The notes beneath the pieces are model-generated. The model searched no databases. It was given only the letters and a program-made list of their open reading frames with translations, and was not told where the DNA came from. This document shows, one piece after another, positions 43,743 to 53,913 of a stretch of DNA of 64,000 bases. Origin of the DNA: CBDFGT01 sp965247225 (GTDB lineage Bacteria; Pseudomonadota; Alphaproteobacteria; Rhizobiales; Rhizobiaceae). The translations under genes were made by a program, and so were the position numbers. The first letter of the stretch is position 1. Each line of letters starts with the position of its first letter. The stretch is from the NCBI GenBank assembly GCA_965247225.1, contig CBDFGT010000027.1, positions 1 through 64,000 on the forward strand, in the 5' to 3' direction.

Positions 43743-45074
43743 TCATTGTTTCTGCGTCAAAACAGCATTCACTGCCGCCTCTATGGTCATCAGTTGCCGC
43801 TCGCCGGTTTTGCGGTCTTTTATTTCAACCTCGCCACTGGCAATGGAACGAGGCCCGACGATCACCTGTCGCGGTACACCGATCAGATCCGCAGTCGCAA
43901 ACTTGGCACCGGAGCCCTTTTCTGTGTCATCCAGCAACACGTCCACACCTGCCTTCATCAACGTTGCATAGAGACTGTTGCAGGCTGCATCGCAGGCAGA
44001 ATCCCCGGATTTCATGTTGACGATCACAACATCAAACGGCGAAACAGATTTTGGCCAGATGATTCCGCTTTCGTCATGAGAGGCTTCAACGATGGCAGGA
44101 ACAAGGCGTGTCGGACCAATGCCATAAGACCCCATATGAACAAAATGCTCCTTGCCATCAGGGCCTTGTACTTTCGCACCCATGGGTTCGGAATATTTCG
44201 TGCCGAAATAGAAAATATGGCCCACTTCAATACCACGCGCCGACACCTGCTCTTGCGGAGCAATCACACCGAAAGCCTCCGCATCATGCATTTCAGAGGT
44301 CGCAGCATAAAGTGACGTCCATTTGTCAAAGATCGCCTTCAGGCCTGCAACATCATCAAAATCCGTATCGACGCCCGGAATCGGAAAATTCAGGAAGTCC
44401 CTGTGGCAGAACACTTCAGATTCGCCCGTATCCGCCAGAATGATGAATTCGTGACTGAGATCACCACCAATCGGGCCGGTATCCGCCTTCATAGGAATGG
44501 CATTCATGCCCATGCGTGAAAAGGTGCGCAGGTAGGCCGCAAACATCCTGTAATAGGCATGTTCCGCCCCCTCCCGGTCGATATCAAATGAATAGGCATC
44601 CTTCATCAAGAACTCACGCGACCGCATGGTGCCGAAACGGGGCCGGATCTCGTCACGGAACTTGTGCTGGATGTGGTAGAGGTTCAGCGGCAAATCCTTG
44701 TAGGATTTCACGTAGCTGCGAAAAATATCCGTAATCATTTCCTCGTTGGTTGGCCCATACAACATGGGACGATCCTGCCGGTCGACAATACGCAACATTT
44801 CCTTGCCATACGCATCATAGCGGCCGCTTTCCTTCCAGAGGTCGGCAGATTGCAGGGTCGGCATCAACACTTCAATCGCACCGGCGCGGTTCTGTTCCTC
44901 ACGAATGATCTTGGTAACCTTGTCCAGCACACGCTTTCCCAGCGGCAACCAGGTGTAGATCCCCTGACTTTGCTGCCGTATCATTCCCGCACGCAGCATC
45001 AGACGGTGGGAAACAATTTCTGCCTCCTTCGGATTCTCTTTCAGGATTGGCATGAAGAAACGGGAGAGACGCAT
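43743..45074 (-). CDS. proS: Prolyl-tRNA synthetase
   Basis: The 443-residue class II synthetase attaches proline to tRNA-Pro. Motif 1-2 regions include LMLRAGMIRQQSQGIYTWLPLG, YGPTNEEMITDIF and HKFRDEIRPRFGTMRSREFLMKDAYSFD. Motif 3 is GSYGIGPTRLVPAIVEA. The length shows the alphaproteobacterial short form without the editing insertion. ATG 45074 (MRLSRFFMPIL) is the family start; 35 upstream in-frame codons are not protein-like. It leads lolC and lolD. Confidence 0.95.
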   Translation of the reverse strand: MRLSRFFMPILKENPKEAEIVSHRLMLRAGMIRQQSQGIYTWLPLGKRVLDKVTKIIREEQNRAGAIEVLMPTLQSADLWKESGRYDAYGKEMLRIVDRQDRPMLYGPTNEEMITDIFRSYVKSYKDLPLNLYHIQHKFRDEIRPRFGTMRSREFLMKDAYSFDIDREGAEHAYYRMFAAYLRTFSRMGMNAIPMKADTGPIGGDLSHEFIILADTGESEVFCHRDFLNFPIPGVDTDFDDVAGLKAIFDKWTSLYAATSEMHDAEAFGVIAPQEQVSARGIEVGHIFYFGTKYSEPMGAKVQGPDGKEHFVHMGSYGIGPTRLVPAIVEASHDESGIIWPKSVSPFDVVIVNMKSGDSACDAACNSLYATLMKAGVDVLLDDTEKGSGAKFATADLIGVPRQVIVGPRSIASGEVEIKDRKTGERQLMTIEAAVNAVLTQKQ

Positions 45075-45484
45075 GGTACATTCCACAATTAGGTCTCCGG
45101 CACACAGGAATCGTGGCGAAGCATGGGTTGAACTGTCACAGCTACTTACCTGCTTCGCAGCGTGAAGGGAACCCGGCATCTCACAATGTTAACCGCAGTT
45201 TCAAGCTTGCGAAGATCCTGAAGGCCTGATGTACGTGCGTATTTTTACAACGTGGGGACACTTTAGAAAAGTGAGACCTGTCAAGACAATAAATAGTGAA
45301 AAACAGTCATAAAACTGAAAAAAAGAGGATGACAACGCATATTCTTTGGGCTAGCTTGCGATCAGAAAACAGGCAGGGAGATTAAATTTCTGTCGACTTC
45401 GCGGTCAAGTCTTGGGAGGATCAGGTCTTAGGCGCGGTCAAACGCAGCCTCCGGCAACGGAATATGGATCACGCGAAAATTAAA
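45075..45484. other. Non-coding region between proS and the nuo-operon end
   Basis: No supported protein gene lies here on either strand. The proS promoter must be within it. A short direct repeat, CGCGGTCAA, occurs twice about 32 bases apart near 45400-45440, each beside a GTCTTgGG/GTCTTaGG string. A strong plus-strand terminator directly follows, with no plus-strand gene before it, which makes a small RNA possible. Confidence 0.4.
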
Positions 45485-45513
45485 AAGCAAGGCTTCAAGC
45501 CTTGCTTTTTTTT
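45485..45513. terminator. Bidirectional intrinsic terminator at the end of the nuo-DUF1467 operon
   Basis: A 10-bp stem AAGCAAGGCT/AGCCTTGCTT with a TCA loop has eight T on the plus side and a TTTTT-AA-TTTT tract on the minus side. On the minus strand it ends the long nuo-to-DUF1467 transcript. On the plus strand it is even stronger but no gene precedes it. Confidence 0.9.
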
Positions 45514-45623
45514 GTTTATATGCCTGCACCTCCTGTAAGGATTGGGCGTCTATACAATTGAAAAATCAGGAGAACATCCAAATCATCCATGTCCTTGCGA
45601 AAGAGGGCCAAATGCTGCGATAT

Positions 45624-45899
45624 TCAGGTGCCGTCAAACGTTGGATACAACCGCGGAAGGCTGTCAAACGTCAATCCAAAAACCACAGCCACCAGATAGA
45701 ACGCCCCGAAGACCAACCCGGCAACAATTGTCGTCAGTCCAAACACCCGAACGGGACGAAATTTGGCAGGAGCGCTCTTTATTGTTCCAGGAACGACATC
45801 ATTTTCATCGGCCTGACTGCGCATGCTGATCGGCAGAATTGTAAAAAGCGAAAGCCACCAAAAGATGAAGTAGAGCGCGAAGCCGGTAAATGTCTGCAT
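45624..45899 (-). CDS. DUF1467 family small membrane protein
   Basis: The 91-residue protein begins MQTFTGFALYFIFWWLSLF and has two spans, the second near VFGLTTIVAGLVFGAFYLVAV. LPISMRSQADENDVVPGT between them is the DUF1467 signature. The function is unknown, but the gene is a constant last member of the nuo-birA-rnj-mce string in Rhizobiales. ATG 45899 is used; the open frame upstream is not protein-like. Confidence 0.85.
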   Translation of the reverse strand: MQTFTGFALYFIFWWLSLFTILPISMRSQADENDVVPGTIKSAPAKFRPVRVFGLTTIVAGLVFGAFYLVAVVFGLTFDSLPRLYPTFDGT

Positions 45900-46010
45900 C
45901 GGATGTCCTCTGATGATCGATACGCATGTGGAACCCATAAGGCTTTTATGCGGCGGTTTCAAACTCTGTTGCTGCGCCCAATTGTCATGGAAGCCATTCC
46001 AGGACCAGGT

Positions 46011-46418
46011 TCAGACCTGTTCCAGCTCAATCAATGTCCCGTAAAAATCCTTGGGGTGCAAAAACAGAACAGGTTTGCCATGCGCCCCGATTTTGACGGA
46101 CCCGTCTCCCAGGATACGCGCACCCTGCGCCAGGAGATGATCCCTGGACGCATTGAGGTCTTCAACCTCATAACAAACATGGTGCATGCCGCCCCCCGGT
46201 GACCTGGCCAGAAAGGCTGCAATCGGTGACGTATCACCACCCATGGGTTCCAGCAGTTCGATTTTTGTGTTGGCAAGGGTGACAAAGGCCACCCTCACCC
46301 CGTGTTCGGGAAGGTCTTGCGGTTCAGACACCTCAGCCAGAAGTGTGTTCCTGTAATGCAGGATGGCCTGCTGCAAATCCGGCACGGCAAGCGCCACATG
46401 GTTCAAACGTCCAAGCAT
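46011..46418 (-). CDS. mce: Methylmalonyl-CoA epimerase
   Basis: The 135-residue VOC-fold enzyme interconverts the 2R and 2S forms of methylmalonyl-CoA in propionate use. It starts MLGRLNHVALAVPDLQQAIL with the first metal His. It has IELLEPMGGDTSPIAAFL, then GGGMHHVCYEVEDLNASR and LFLHPKDFYGTLIELEQV, which supply the other metal ligands. It lies between rnj and the DUF1467 gene on the same strand. Confidence 0.94.
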   Translation of the reverse strand: MLGRLNHVALAVPDLQQAILHYRNTLLAEVSEPQDLPEHGVRVAFVTLANTKIELLEPMGGDTSPIAAFLARSPGGGMHHVCYEVEDLNASRDHLLAQGARILGDGSVKIGAHGKPVLFLHPKDFYGTLIELEQV

Positions 46419-46487
46419 CTCTTTTCCCCCGGTTTAGCAACGGGTATAGCAACACTAGAGCATGATGTCTCTAACAGGCTTCGGAAA

Positions 46488-48155
46488 TCAGACCTTGGTT
46501 ACAAAAACGGTAACAGCCGGTTTCTTGCCCCACACGTCATTGGCCGTTGCCCGCACAGCCTTTCGCACAGATTCACGAACCACTTCCAGATCTTTGCGGC
46601 GTGCCCGCGGAATACTTTCCACAGCCCCCAGCACAGCATCATAGAGCGTATCTTCCATGCTCTCGCCCTCGTCGTCAAATTCGGGCAAGCCCATGCAGGA
46701 GACATCCGGATCGCACTGGAAGTCGAGGCGCGCATCCAGAACCACAGAAATGGCAACATGACCGGCAAAGGACAATTTGCGGCGTTCGCCTATGCCCATT
46801 TCTTCCAGATCACCGATCAGCTTGCCATCCTTGTAAACACGACCGTGAGGGGCTTCATCGATAACACCAACCGGACCCGGAGCCAGACGCACGATATCGC
46901 CATTGCGAACCCGTGGCACCGTCTTGATACCAGACTGGGTAGCAAGCTCGGCCTGGGCAACCAGATGTGCAGCTTCGCCGTGAACCGGCACCAGAATCTG
47001 CGGCTTGACCCAGTCATACATCTGTTTCAGCTCATTGCGACGCGGATGGCCTGACACATGCACAAGTGCCTCCGCATCCGTGACAATGATCAGCCCCTGT
47101 TCAATCAGGCCATTCTTGATGTCCTGAATGGCTTTTTCATTACCGGGAATGGTACGCGAGGAAAACACAACAGTATCACCTGCAGAAAATGCAATGTTGC
47201 GCATTTCATCGCGCGAAATTTTAGCCAGCGCTGCACGGTTTTCGCCCTGGCTCCCGGTCAGGATCACCACTACCTTGTCGCGCGGGATGAAACCAAACTC
47301 ATCCTCGGCGATAAAGGGGCGGATGCCCTCCATTATGCCAATGTCATGGGCCACGTCGGTCACGCGCTTCATGGAGCTGCCCAGCAGCAATACTTCGCGC
47401 CCTGCCCGCTCGGCGGCCTGCGCGATGGAGCGGATACGGCCGACATTCGATGAAAACGTGGTAATGGCAACACGGCCCCTGGCATTTTCAATGATTCTGG
47501 TCAGACTGTCCGATACTTCGCGCTCGGAAGGCGATACGCCATCTCGCATCGCATTGGTACTGTCGCACATCATCGCCAGCACACCTTCCTCACCGATCTG
47601 GCGAAACCGCGCCTCATCGGTCAGCGGTCCTAGCGAGGGGTCGGCATCGATCTTCCAGTCGCCGGTATGAACCAGATTGCCCAGCGGTGTGCGGATCAGG
47701 AGAGACATGGGTTCGGGAATGGAATGGTTGACCCCGATGGCCTCAACACTGAAAGGGCCGATATTGACCACATCACCCTGTTTGAAAATAGTGACCGGGA
47801 TTTCCGCACGGCTGCGCTCATAGCTGCGCTTGGCTTCCAGCATGCCTGCCGTAAAACCGGACGCATAGACCGGCACATTCAGCCCCGGCCAAAGGTCGGC
47901 AAGCGCTCCGTAGTGATCTTCATGGGCATGGGTGATGACAATGCCTTTCAGATTCTGTTTCTGTTCCTTGAGGAAGCGGATGTCCGGCAGAACCAGATCA
48001 ATACCGGGCAGATCAAGACCGGCAAAAGTTACCCCGCAATCCACCATGATCCACTGCTTCCTGGCAGCCGTTCCATAGCCATAAAGAGCCAAATTCATGC
48101 CGATCTCGCCGACACCTCCCAGTGGCAAGAACACAAGTTCATTTTTTTCGGTCAT
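46488..48155 (-). CDS. rnj: Ribonuclease J
   Basis: The 555-residue metallo-beta-lactamase/beta-CASP nuclease processes and degrades RNA with endo- and 5'-exonuclease activity. The zinc motif is ITHAHEDHYGAL around residue 76. Further signatures are PMSLLIRTPLGNLVHTGDWK and MMCDSTNAMRDG. The beta-CASP part includes LLLGSSMKRV and ILTGSQGENRAALAKI, followed by VHVSGHPRRNELKQMYDWV. It ends in the RNase J C-terminal domain. It follows birA after 17 bases. Confidence 0.95.
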   Translation of the reverse strand: MTEKNELVFLPLGGVGEIGMNLALYGYGTAARKQWIMVDCGVTFAGLDLPGIDLVLPDIRFLKEQKQNLKGIVITHAHEDHYGALADLWPGLNVPVYASGFTAGMLEAKRSYERSRAEIPVTIFKQGDVVNIGPFSVEAIGVNHSIPEPMSLLIRTPLGNLVHTGDWKIDADPSLGPLTDEARFRQIGEEGVLAMMCDSTNAMRDGVSPSEREVSDSLTRIIENARGRVAITTFSSNVGRIRSIAQAAERAGREVLLLGSSMKRVTDVAHDIGIMEGIRPFIAEDEFGFIPRDKVVVILTGSQGENRAALAKISRDEMRNIAFSAGDTVVFSSRTIPGNEKAIQDIKNGLIEQGLIIVTDAEALVHVSGHPRRNELKQMYDWVKPQILVPVHGEAAHLVAQAELATQSGIKTVPRVRNGDIVRLAPGPVGVIDEAPHGRVYKDGKLIGDLEEMGIGERRKLSFAGHVAISVVLDARLDFQCDPDVSCMGLPEFDDEGESMEDTLYDAVLGAVESIPRARRKDLEVVRESVRKAVRATANDVWGKKPAVTVFVTKV

Positions 48156-48172
48156 ATAAGGTCAGTTCCAAT

Positions 48173-48937
48173 TCATCCAAAGAAAACATCGCCGGCAGCA
48201 ATGGACATCGTGCCATTGGCTCCGGTTTCGAGCATCAACAATCCATGATCGTCTATTCCGGCAAAAATGCCGGAAATAGAGCGGTCCGTGAGATTCACGG
48301 TCACTTTTTCACCAATTCCAATCGCCACATGTCGCCAGCCATCCACAATGGCTTTGGCCCCGCGCCCCTGGTCCCACAGCGCCAGCACATCAGCCATCGC
48401 TATGAAAAGTCGCGAGAACAGCTCATCCGGAAAAACAGGGGCACCTTCCGCATTCAAACTCGTAGAAGGGTATAGCGGATTATCAGGCCTGTGGGCAATA
48501 TTAATACCGCATCCGATAACCAGTGCATGACGGCCATCTTTGAGCATTTCAGCTTCGAGAAGGATACCGCTGGTCTTGCGACCGTCTATCAGCACATCAT
48601 TGGGCCATTTCACCCTGGCTTTTTGTCCACCATCCGGCAGGACATCACAAATGGCGCGATGCACGGCCAAGGATACGGCCAGTGGCAAAGTGGCCATTTC
48701 CGCCAATGGTGCCGCATCAATCAACAGCAGCGATGCATAGAGATTGCCCGGTTCCGACACCCAGCTGCGGCCTCTTCGTGCCCGCCCGCCGGTCTGCCGG
48801 TCTGCAGTAATCCAGAGATGACCCGGATCTCCCTCCCGTGCCCGCTTCAGACATTCCGTATTGGTCGAAACCGTCTCTTCCAAGGCGATATGGCGACAAT
48901 CCATCAAGACCGAACGCCGTATCCCGTCACCTGCCAT
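48173..48937 (-). CDS. birA: Biotin-[acetyl-CoA-carboxylase] ligase
   Basis: The 254-residue ligase attaches biotin to carboxyl carrier protein. It has EETVSTNTECLKRA, TADRQTGGRARRGRSWVS (the biotinyl-AMP loop, usually GRGRRGR), KWPNDVLIDGRKTSGILLE and VIGCGINI. The N-terminal helix-turn-helix of E. coli BirA is absent, so this is the non-repressor class I form. Its ATG shares one base with the nuoN stop (TGATG), indicating translation coupling. Confidence 0.94.
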   Translation of the reverse strand: MAGDGIRRSVLMDCRHIALEETVSTNTECLKRAREGDPGHLWITADRQTGGRARRGRSWVSEPGNLYASLLLIDAAPLAEMATLPLAVSLAVHRAICDVLPDGGQKARVKWPNDVLIDGRKTSGILLEAEMLKDGRHALVIGCGINIAHRPDNPLYPSTSLNAEGAPVFPDELFSRLFIAMADVLALWDQGRGAKAIVDGWRHVAIGIGEKVTVNLTDRSISGIFAGIDDHGLLMLETGANGTMSIAAGDVFFG

Positions 48938-50400
48938 CAGAAAAACGTATGCGCTGCTTGCGCGGCAGCAACACCGATAGCATTGCCGAACACAAGATAG
49001 AACACAACGAACAGGCCGGAAAGACCATAGACAAGCCTCAACTCACCCGCCGGACGCATGAACTCTCCCTTTGCGCTGTCAAACCACATAACCTTGACGA
49101 CACGCAGGTAATAATAGGCCCCGACAACCGACGACAAAACACCGATAATGGCAAGCGCATAAAGCTTGGCATCAATGGCAGCCAGGAACACAAAATATTT
49201 CCCGAAGAACCCGGCGAGCGGCGGAATGCCGGCCAGCGAGAACATCAGCAAGGTCAGCATGGATGCCATGAAAGGATTGGTTGTCGAAAGGCCTGCAAGA
49301 TCATCAATGTTTTCAACCGTCGTGCCGTCAGCACGGCGCATCGCCATGATACAGGCAAATGTTCCAAGCGCCATCGCCATATAGATCGTCATGTAGATCG
49401 CAATGCCCGTAATGCCGGATTCATTTCCTGCCGCCAACCCAACCAGCGTATAGCCCATATGGCCGATCGACGAATAGGCCATCAGGCGTTTCAAATTCTT
49501 CTGGCCAATCGCCGCAAATGCGCCCAGCAGCATGGAGGCAATCGATATAAACACAATGATCTGCTGCCAGTCGGCCATCACCGGCTCGAATGCGACGGTA
49601 ACGATACGTACCAGAATAGCCATGGCAGCAACCTTGGGAGCTGCGGCAAAGAAGGCCGTTACCGGCGTTGGTGCACCTTCATAGACATCGGGAGCCCACA
49701 TATGGAAAGGAACAGCCGAAATTTTGAAGGCCAGGCCGGCCAGAACAAACACCAGGCCAAAAACCAGGCCCATCGAGCGGGTTTCACTCGAAAGCGCCTT
49801 GGCAATATCTGCAAAATCCGTATGGCCGGTAAAACCATAGATCAGCGACATGCCGTAAAGCAGCATGCCGGACGACAGCGCACCCAGAACAAAATATTTC
49901 AGTCCGGCTTCCGTTGATTTCAGGTTGTCGCGATTGATGGCGGCAACAACATAAAGCGCCAGCGATTGCAGTTCCAGCGCCAGGTACAGTGAAATCAGGT
50001 TGTTGGCCGAAATCATCAGCAACATGCCCAGTGTCGCCAGAACCAGAAGCACCGGATATTCAAATGGCCCTGCCGGTTCATGCCGGGCATTGCCCATGGA
50101 CATGACCATGGCCAGAACCGCACCCGTGATGGCAAGAACCTTCATGAATTTGGCAAAGGGATCAGCGATATAGGCACCGTCAAAGGCAGAACCTGTCCCT
50201 GACACCGCCACCAGCCACACACCTGCGCCGACCAGAAGCGCGATGGCCAGACCCATGACGGTCGTTGCCGACCTTTCACCGGCAAACACACCGATCATGA
50301 GGAGAACCAGCGCACCCACTGCGAGGATCAGTTCCGGAGTGGAAAGTTGCAAGCTTGCGAGGATTGTTTCCGCGGTCATAGCCAAAGGTCCTGTCGTCAT
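48937..50400 (-). CDS. nuoN: NADH-quinone oxidoreductase subunit N
   Basis: The 487-residue proton-pumping membrane subunit has about 14 spans and the antiporter-like core, with KLMAYSSIGHMGYTLVGLAA-type loop (LKRLMAYSSIGHMGYTLVG) and FKISAVPFHMWAPDVYEGA, where Lys and His sit in the proton path. It overlaps nuoM by four bases and birA by one. Confidence 0.97.
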   Translation of the reverse strand: MTTGPLAMTAETILASLQLSTPELILAVGALVLLMIGVFAGERSATTVMGLAIALLVGAGVWLVAVSGTGSAFDGAYIADPFAKFMKVLAITGAVLAMVMSMGNARHEPAGPFEYPVLLVLATLGMLLMISANNLISLYLALELQSLALYVVAAINRDNLKSTEAGLKYFVLGALSSGMLLYGMSLIYGFTGHTDFADIAKALSSETRSMGLVFGLVFVLAGLAFKISAVPFHMWAPDVYEGAPTPVTAFFAAAPKVAAMAILVRIVTVAFEPVMADWQQIIVFISIASMLLGAFAAIGQKNLKRLMAYSSIGHMGYTLVGLAAGNESGITGIAIYMTIYMAMALGTFACIMAMRRADGTTVENIDDLAGLSTTNPFMASMLTLLMFSLAGIPPLAGFFGKYFVFLAAIDAKLYALAIIGVLSSVVGAYYYLRVVKVMWFDSAKGEFMRPAGELRLVYGLSGLFVVFYLVFGNAIGVAAAQAAHTFF

Positions 50401-51908
50401 TTCATGGAGAGCGCAACATCATGCGCCGCCTGCACTGCTGCAGAATAATTGTGGACTAGAAGGTCGACGGACGCCGCCGTCGCATCAAATACCGGAGCCG
50501 GATAGACGCCGAAAAAGATCGTCAGCACGACAAGCGGATAAAGGATGAGTTTTTCGCGTGCAGACAGATCCAGAAGAGCCTTGAGCTTTTCCTTTTCCAG
50601 TGCACCGAAAATGACGCGGCGATAGAGCCACAACGCATAGGCAGCCGATAGGATAACACCGAATGTTGCAAAGAAAGCAACCCAGGTATTGGCCTGAAAC
50701 GCGCCCAGCAATGTCAGGAATTCCCCGACGAAACCCGAGGTTCCCGGAAGTCCGACATTGGCCATGGTGAACACCATGAACACCACCGCATATTTCGGCA
50801 TATTGTTGGCAAGCCCGCCATAGGCCGAAATTTCGCGTGTATGCAGACGGTCATAAACAACACCCACACACAGGAACAGGGCACCGGATACGATACCATG
50901 CGACAGCATCTGGAACAGCGCACCCTGAACACCCTGAACATTGGCGGCAAAGATACCCATTGTCACATAGCCCATGTGGGCAACCGAGGAATAGGCAATC
51001 AGCTTCTTGATATCCTGCTGCATCATCGCCACCAGAGACGTGTAGATGATCGCCACCACCGAAAGGGTGAACACAAAGGGTGCGAAATACTCCGAAGCAA
51101 CAGGGAACATGGCCAGGGAAAACCGGATGAACCCGTAACCGCCAAGCTTCAGGAGAATACCGGCCAGAATGACCGACCCTGCGGTTGGTGCCTGCACGTG
51201 CGCATCCGGCAACCATGTGTGAACAGGCCACATCGGCATTTTGACAGCGAAAGATGCAAAGAACGCCAGCCAAAGCCAGGTCTGCATCTGCGGCGGGAAC
51301 GTATAGGCCAGAAGTGCTGGAATATCCGTTGTACCGGCCTGCCAGTACATGGCCATGATGGCCAGAAGCATCAGAACGGATCCAAGCAGCGTATAGAGGA
51401 AGAACTTGTAGCTGGCATAAACGCGATCCTTGCCGCCCCAGACCCCGATGATGATAAACATCGGAATAAGGCCAGCCTCGAAGAACACGTAGAACAATAC
51501 GATATCCAGCGAAACGAAGACACCGATCATCAGCGTTTCAAGCACCAGAAACGCGATCATATATTCCTTGATACGGCTTTCGACGGACACCCAGCTCGCC
51601 AGAATACAAAAGGGCATCAGGAAAGTGGTCAGCACCACAAACAGCATCGAAATGCCGTCCACACCGACATGATAGGAAATGCCCGTGTTCAGCCAGTCCA
51701 TTTTCTGGACCATCTGGAAACCGGGATTGGTATTGTCGAATCCGGCCCAGATCAACAGCGACAGAAGGAATGTCACCACTGTCACCAGAAGGGATATATA
51801 AAGGACATTGTTGCGACCGAACGAGCTGTCATCACGTGTCATCAACAAAAGGGCGGCACCTGCCAGCGGCAGAAATGTGACCAATGAGAGAATGGGCCAA
51901 TCGGTCAT
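50397..51908 (-). CDS. nuoM: NADH-quinone oxidoreductase subunit M
   Basis: The 503-residue antiporter-like subunit has DGISMLFVVLTTFLMPFCIL, FEAGLIPMFIIIGVWGG with the key Glu, MPMWPVHTWLPDAHVQAPT and KKLIAYSSVAHMGYVTMG, all standard NuoM marks. Its ATG shares one base with the stop of nuoL, and it overlaps nuoN by four bases. Confidence 0.97.
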   Translation of the reverse strand: MTDWPILSLVTFLPLAGAALLLMTRDDSSFGRNNVLYISLLVTVVTFLLSLLIWAGFDNTNPGFQMVQKMDWLNTGISYHVGVDGISMLFVVLTTFLMPFCILASWVSVESRIKEYMIAFLVLETLMIGVFVSLDIVLFYVFFEAGLIPMFIIIGVWGGKDRVYASYKFFLYTLLGSVLMLLAIMAMYWQAGTTDIPALLAYTFPPQMQTWLWLAFFASFAVKMPMWPVHTWLPDAHVQAPTAGSVILAGILLKLGGYGFIRFSLAMFPVASEYFAPFVFTLSVVAIIYTSLVAMMQQDIKKLIAYSSVAHMGYVTMGIFAANVQGVQGALFQMLSHGIVSGALFLCVGVVYDRLHTREISAYGGLANNMPKYAVVFMVFTMANVGLPGTSGFVGEFLTLLGAFQANTWVAFFATFGVILSAAYALWLYRRVIFGALEKEKLKALLDLSAREKLILYPLVVLTIFFGVYPAPVFDATAASVDLLVHNYSAAVQAAHDVALSMK

Positions 51909-53906
51909 CAGAACGCACTCCCGAGCATCATCCAGGTAACAAGCGCGGCAATACCGATGAGCATCGCAAACGCATAATGATAAAGATATCCGGACTGCAG
52001 GCGTACGACACGCCCGGTTACATCCAGGACGCGGTCGGCAACAGCATTGGGGCCGTACCCGTCAATCACCTTGCCGTCTCCCTGTTTCCACAGGAATGTT
52101 CCAAGCCACTTGGCAGAACGAACGAACAACAGGTCATAAAGCTCGTCGAAATACCACTTGTTGAGCAGGAAATTGTAAAGGCCGCGATGCTGCTGTGCCA
52201 GAAACCTTCGGAGTTTCCGGCGACCGGATATACATATACCAGGCCGTCACAAAACCGGTCACCATGGCAACAAACGGGCTCCACTTCACCCACAGCGGCA
52301 CATGATGCACTTCTTCCACCAGCTTGTTTTCCGGCAATATGAACAGCGCACCCTTCCAGAAATGCTCATATTCCTCACCGAAGAAATAACCGTGGAACAG
52401 CAATCCTGCCAGAAGCGCACCGACCGCCAGAATATACAGCGGCACCAGCATCACCTGCGGTGATTCATGCACATGGTGCATGACATCATGCGATGCCCGC
52501 TCTTTTCCATGGAAGGTCATGAACACCAGACGCCAGGAATAGAAGCTGGTGAAAAGGGCGGCAATCACCAGCATTGTATAGGCAAAACCGGAGACAACGC
52601 TTTCCGAGGCATAGGCGGATTCGATGATCGCATCCTTGGAGAAGAACCCGGCTGTACCGATGATCGTCCCGGGTATGCCGACACCGGTGAGCGCTATGGT
52701 ACCGACAAACATCATCCAGTAGGTCACCGGAATATATTTCTTAAGCCCGCCCATCAAGCGCATGTCCTGCTCGCCGGACACCGCGTGAATGACCGAACCG
52801 GCACCCAGGAACAACAAAGCCTTGAAGAAAGCATGCGTGAAAAGATGAAACACGGCGGCACCATAGGCACCGACGCCAAGAGCCACAAACATGTACCCAA
52901 GCTGTGAACAGGTTGAATAGGCGATCACGCGCTTGATGTCGTTCTGCACCAGACCGACCGTGGCGGCAAAGAAAGCTGTAACAGCACCGATTACGGTCAC
53001 AACCATCAGGGCCGTATGCGACAGCTCGAAAATCGGAGACATGCGGGCCACCAGGAAAACACCGGCCGTCACCATGGTTGCGGCATGGATCAGCGCCGAT
53101 ACAGGTGTCGGGCCTTCCATGGCATCCGGCAACCATGTGTGCAGCAGGAACTGCGCCGACTTGCCCATGGCCCCCATGAACAGCAACAGACAGATCGCCG
53201 TCAGGGCATGGCCCTGATCCAGCATCATGCCAAACAGGTTGATAACGGCAGGACCGGCCTCTGCACCTTCCTTTGCAACAAAGCCGGGAGCCGCAGCAAA
53301 GATCGTATCCATGTTGATGGAGCCAAACAGCACGAACACACCGAAAATGCCGAGTGCAAAACCGAAGTCACCGACACGGTTGACAATGAAGGCCTTCATG
53401 GCGGCAGCACTTGCCGACGGTTTCTTGAACCAGAAACCGATGAGCAGGTAGGATGCCAGACCCACGCCTTCCCAGCCGAAGAACATCTGCAGCAGATTGT
53501 TGGAGGTGACAAGCATCAACATCGCGAAAGTAAACAGCGACAGATAGGCAAAGAAACGCGGACGATGCGGATCGTGATGCATATATCCGATGGAATAGAC
53601 ATGAACGAGCGTTGATACGGTATTGACCACCACAAGCATCACCGCCGTCAGCGTGTCAATACGCAAAGACCAGCTGACATCCATCGTGCCGGACTGGATC
53701 CAGCGCAGCACAACCACCCGGATCTGCTCTTCGTGAGCCCCCATGGCCACATCGAAAAACACCACCCATGACAGAACCGCCACCACGATCATCAGGCCGC
53801 TCGTCACATATTCCGATGCTTTCGATCCGATTGTGTTGCCACCAAGGCCGGCAATCAGGGCACCGATCAGCGGAAGGAAAACAATAGCTTTGTAAATCAT
53901 GTCCAT
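51908..53906 (-). pseudogene. nuoL: NADH-quinone oxidoreductase subunit L, interrupted by a one-base insertion
   Basis: The main frame (52134-53906) encodes NuoL through the antiporter core (MFFGWEGVGLASYLLIGFW, FLLHTWLPDAMEGPTPVSAL, KRVIAYSTCSQLGYMFVALG), then loses the family pattern after RSPETPKV. In the next frame, AQQHRGLYNFLLNKWYFDEL continues into DLLFVRSAKWLGTFLWKQGD and the normal end VTWMMLGSAF at 51908. Removing one base in the AAA run at 52202-52204 restores a single protein of about 665 residues. As it stands, the lateral helix and last span would be lost, which should impair complex I. Such loss in an otherwise intact operon makes a sequence error the simpler explanation. Confidence 0.88.
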
Positions 53907-53913
53907 TGTTCGA

